Shown in pieces: positions 62,881-64,000 of a DNA stretch of 64,000 bases (within the stretch, counting starts at the first letter, position 1; each line of letters opens with the position of its first letter). The position numbers were made by a program, and so were the translations under genes. The notes beneath the pieces are model-generated. The model was not told the DNA's origin and searched no databases. It saw only the letters and a list, made by a program, of their open reading frames with translations. This DNA is from Monomorium pharaonis. Taxonomy: Eukaryota > Arthropoda > Insecta > Hymenoptera > Formicidae. Location of the stretch: NCBI RefSeq assembly GCF_013373865.1, contig NC_050467.1, positions 21,164,996 through 21,228,995 of the forward strand. The letters run 5' to 3'.

Positions 62881-64000
62881 TGTACGCAGGAATCATGTCA
62901 CGGGTTAAAATAATAATTGATAAGATTACACATTTTGTTATCTATATGTATATTTTTTTATTTCTAGATATTTTAAGTTTAAAGCTGACACTTTTTAATA
63001 AAAAATATTAAAGTATCAGCAATTTTTAATTTTCAGATAAATCTAAAAACTTTTACAAAATAGATTCGACAGAGTATTATATGTGCGATTAATTTTCAAT
63101 ATAAAGAATACATTCGTTTAAATGTACGAATATAAAATGCTTTGTCTCTTAATTTCAAGAGCAATAAAACATTTATTTTAAAAAATTGGCTAAAATTTAA
63201 CTTATTAAACAATCATGTAACCATATATTCACGTGGAAAGTTTGTTAAATAGCTTCGCAAACTCGAAAATTTATGCATACCTAGGATGTCAAAAGAGGAA
63301 GTAGAACGAGTAGTGAAAGTTAAGATAAGGGATTACATTTTAGTGAAGCAGAAATTCACAAACTTACGCAAAATTGCGAATATGAGATGCCCCCTCAAAC
63401 TGTTACGAAAATGTGATAAAGTAAGACAATACCACATGTTACAACAACTTCTCGTTGTAATAATGTTCCATTATATTAGCTCTACTCCTGCTGTTTCATG
63501 AATATTCATCCTTTTTCATAATTATTATCTCCTTTGTAAAAAGGTTTACGCAATTACACTACATCGATATAAACGTTTAGGTCTCTGTTATATTATTTTT
63601 ATTCAACAAAGAGATGTAATTACTGATTTTATTATTTATGCAACAATATAAAAAATAATTGATCGGTAAAGACAATGACAATTGGTATATAAGAGAGATC
63701 AACTGAATCGAATGAGGAAGTTACATTGGTTTCTGGATCATGGTCAGAGTTCTCAAGGTCAAACACCCTTCGTCGATGGAACCTGTTTGGAACACGAGAA
63801 GAAAGTCGTGGCCCAAACCTGATTGTCGATCGCCTCGATGTCTGAACTTTCGTGCCGGCCTCCTTTTCAAATATCCTCGATCTCCCGCTTTTATCTCATC
63901 ACATTTTATGTTCGTCTCTTTCTGGAGGCTGCGCGATTTATCGTTGCATCCATTCGCTCTCACCATTTCATTTAAAATTCAAGCAATACATAATTGGGAT
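62881..64000. other. Right-edge intergenic stretch
   Basis: AT-rich to about 63.7 kb, then a less AT-rich edge. There the plus strand has TATATAAG (63686-63693), and the minus strand has an 81-codon ATG-initiated frame (63721-63966). The two cannot belong to one gene because they point in opposite directions. Undecided because the window ends here. Confidence 0.3.

Overview
The window looks like a gene-poor stretch of an insect nuclear genome, most likely a hymenopteran such as an ant. This rests on the cuticle/chitin-type proteins, spliced genes with GT-AG introns, very AT-rich background, many dinucleotide microsatellites (GA, CT, TG, AT), and compact GC/CpG-richer patches set in AT-rich DNA. 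There are no operons, ribosome-binding sites or CRISPR arrays, and I recognised no rRNA or tRNA gene. The species assignment is inference only.

Two protein-coding genes are well supported, both on the minus strand. The first (10886-11603) encodes a 99-residue secreted protein with one type-2 chitin-binding (CBM14/peritrophin-A) domain. It has a 7-nt first coding exon, a 418-bp intron, an upstream TATA box and a downstream poly(A) signal. The second (36284-43927) encodes a 1141-residue secreted, proline-rich protein with 19 YGxP motifs. Some of these sit in PSDSYG-type contexts like those of resilin, so it is probably a structural cuticle or elastomer-type protein. It has a 15-nt first coding exon, a 4.2-kb intron, one huge second coding exon and a TATA promoter preceded by a GAGAG tract. 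Both products are predicted to be exported by surface epithelia (or, for the first, possibly midgut) and to act in chitin-containing extracellular matrix.

The rest is mostly non-coding. Layout: 1-10.7 kb, AT-rich DNA with microsatellites and a CpG-richer patch near 8.1-8.7 kb; 10.8-12.4 kb, the chitin-binding gene and its upstream region; 12.4-19.7 kb, AT-rich DNA with two large foldback elements (17695-17917 and 19384-19665); 19.7-36 kb, alternating AT-rich DNA and CpG-rich patches (notably 24.2-25.3, 27.9-28.6, 29.6-30.4 and 34.7-35.3 kb) that look like promoter or enhancer material; 36-44.4 kb, the large gene and its promoter; 44.4-64 kb, another gene-poor stretch with a possible TATA-driven first exon near 49.2 kb, a Ser-codon (AGT)n repeat near 53.6 kb and further CpG-rich patches.

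Most other open frames are short, start on non-ATG codons, or overlap open frames on the other strand. I treat them as chance unless splice signals or promoter context raise their odds, and those cases are given with low confidence.
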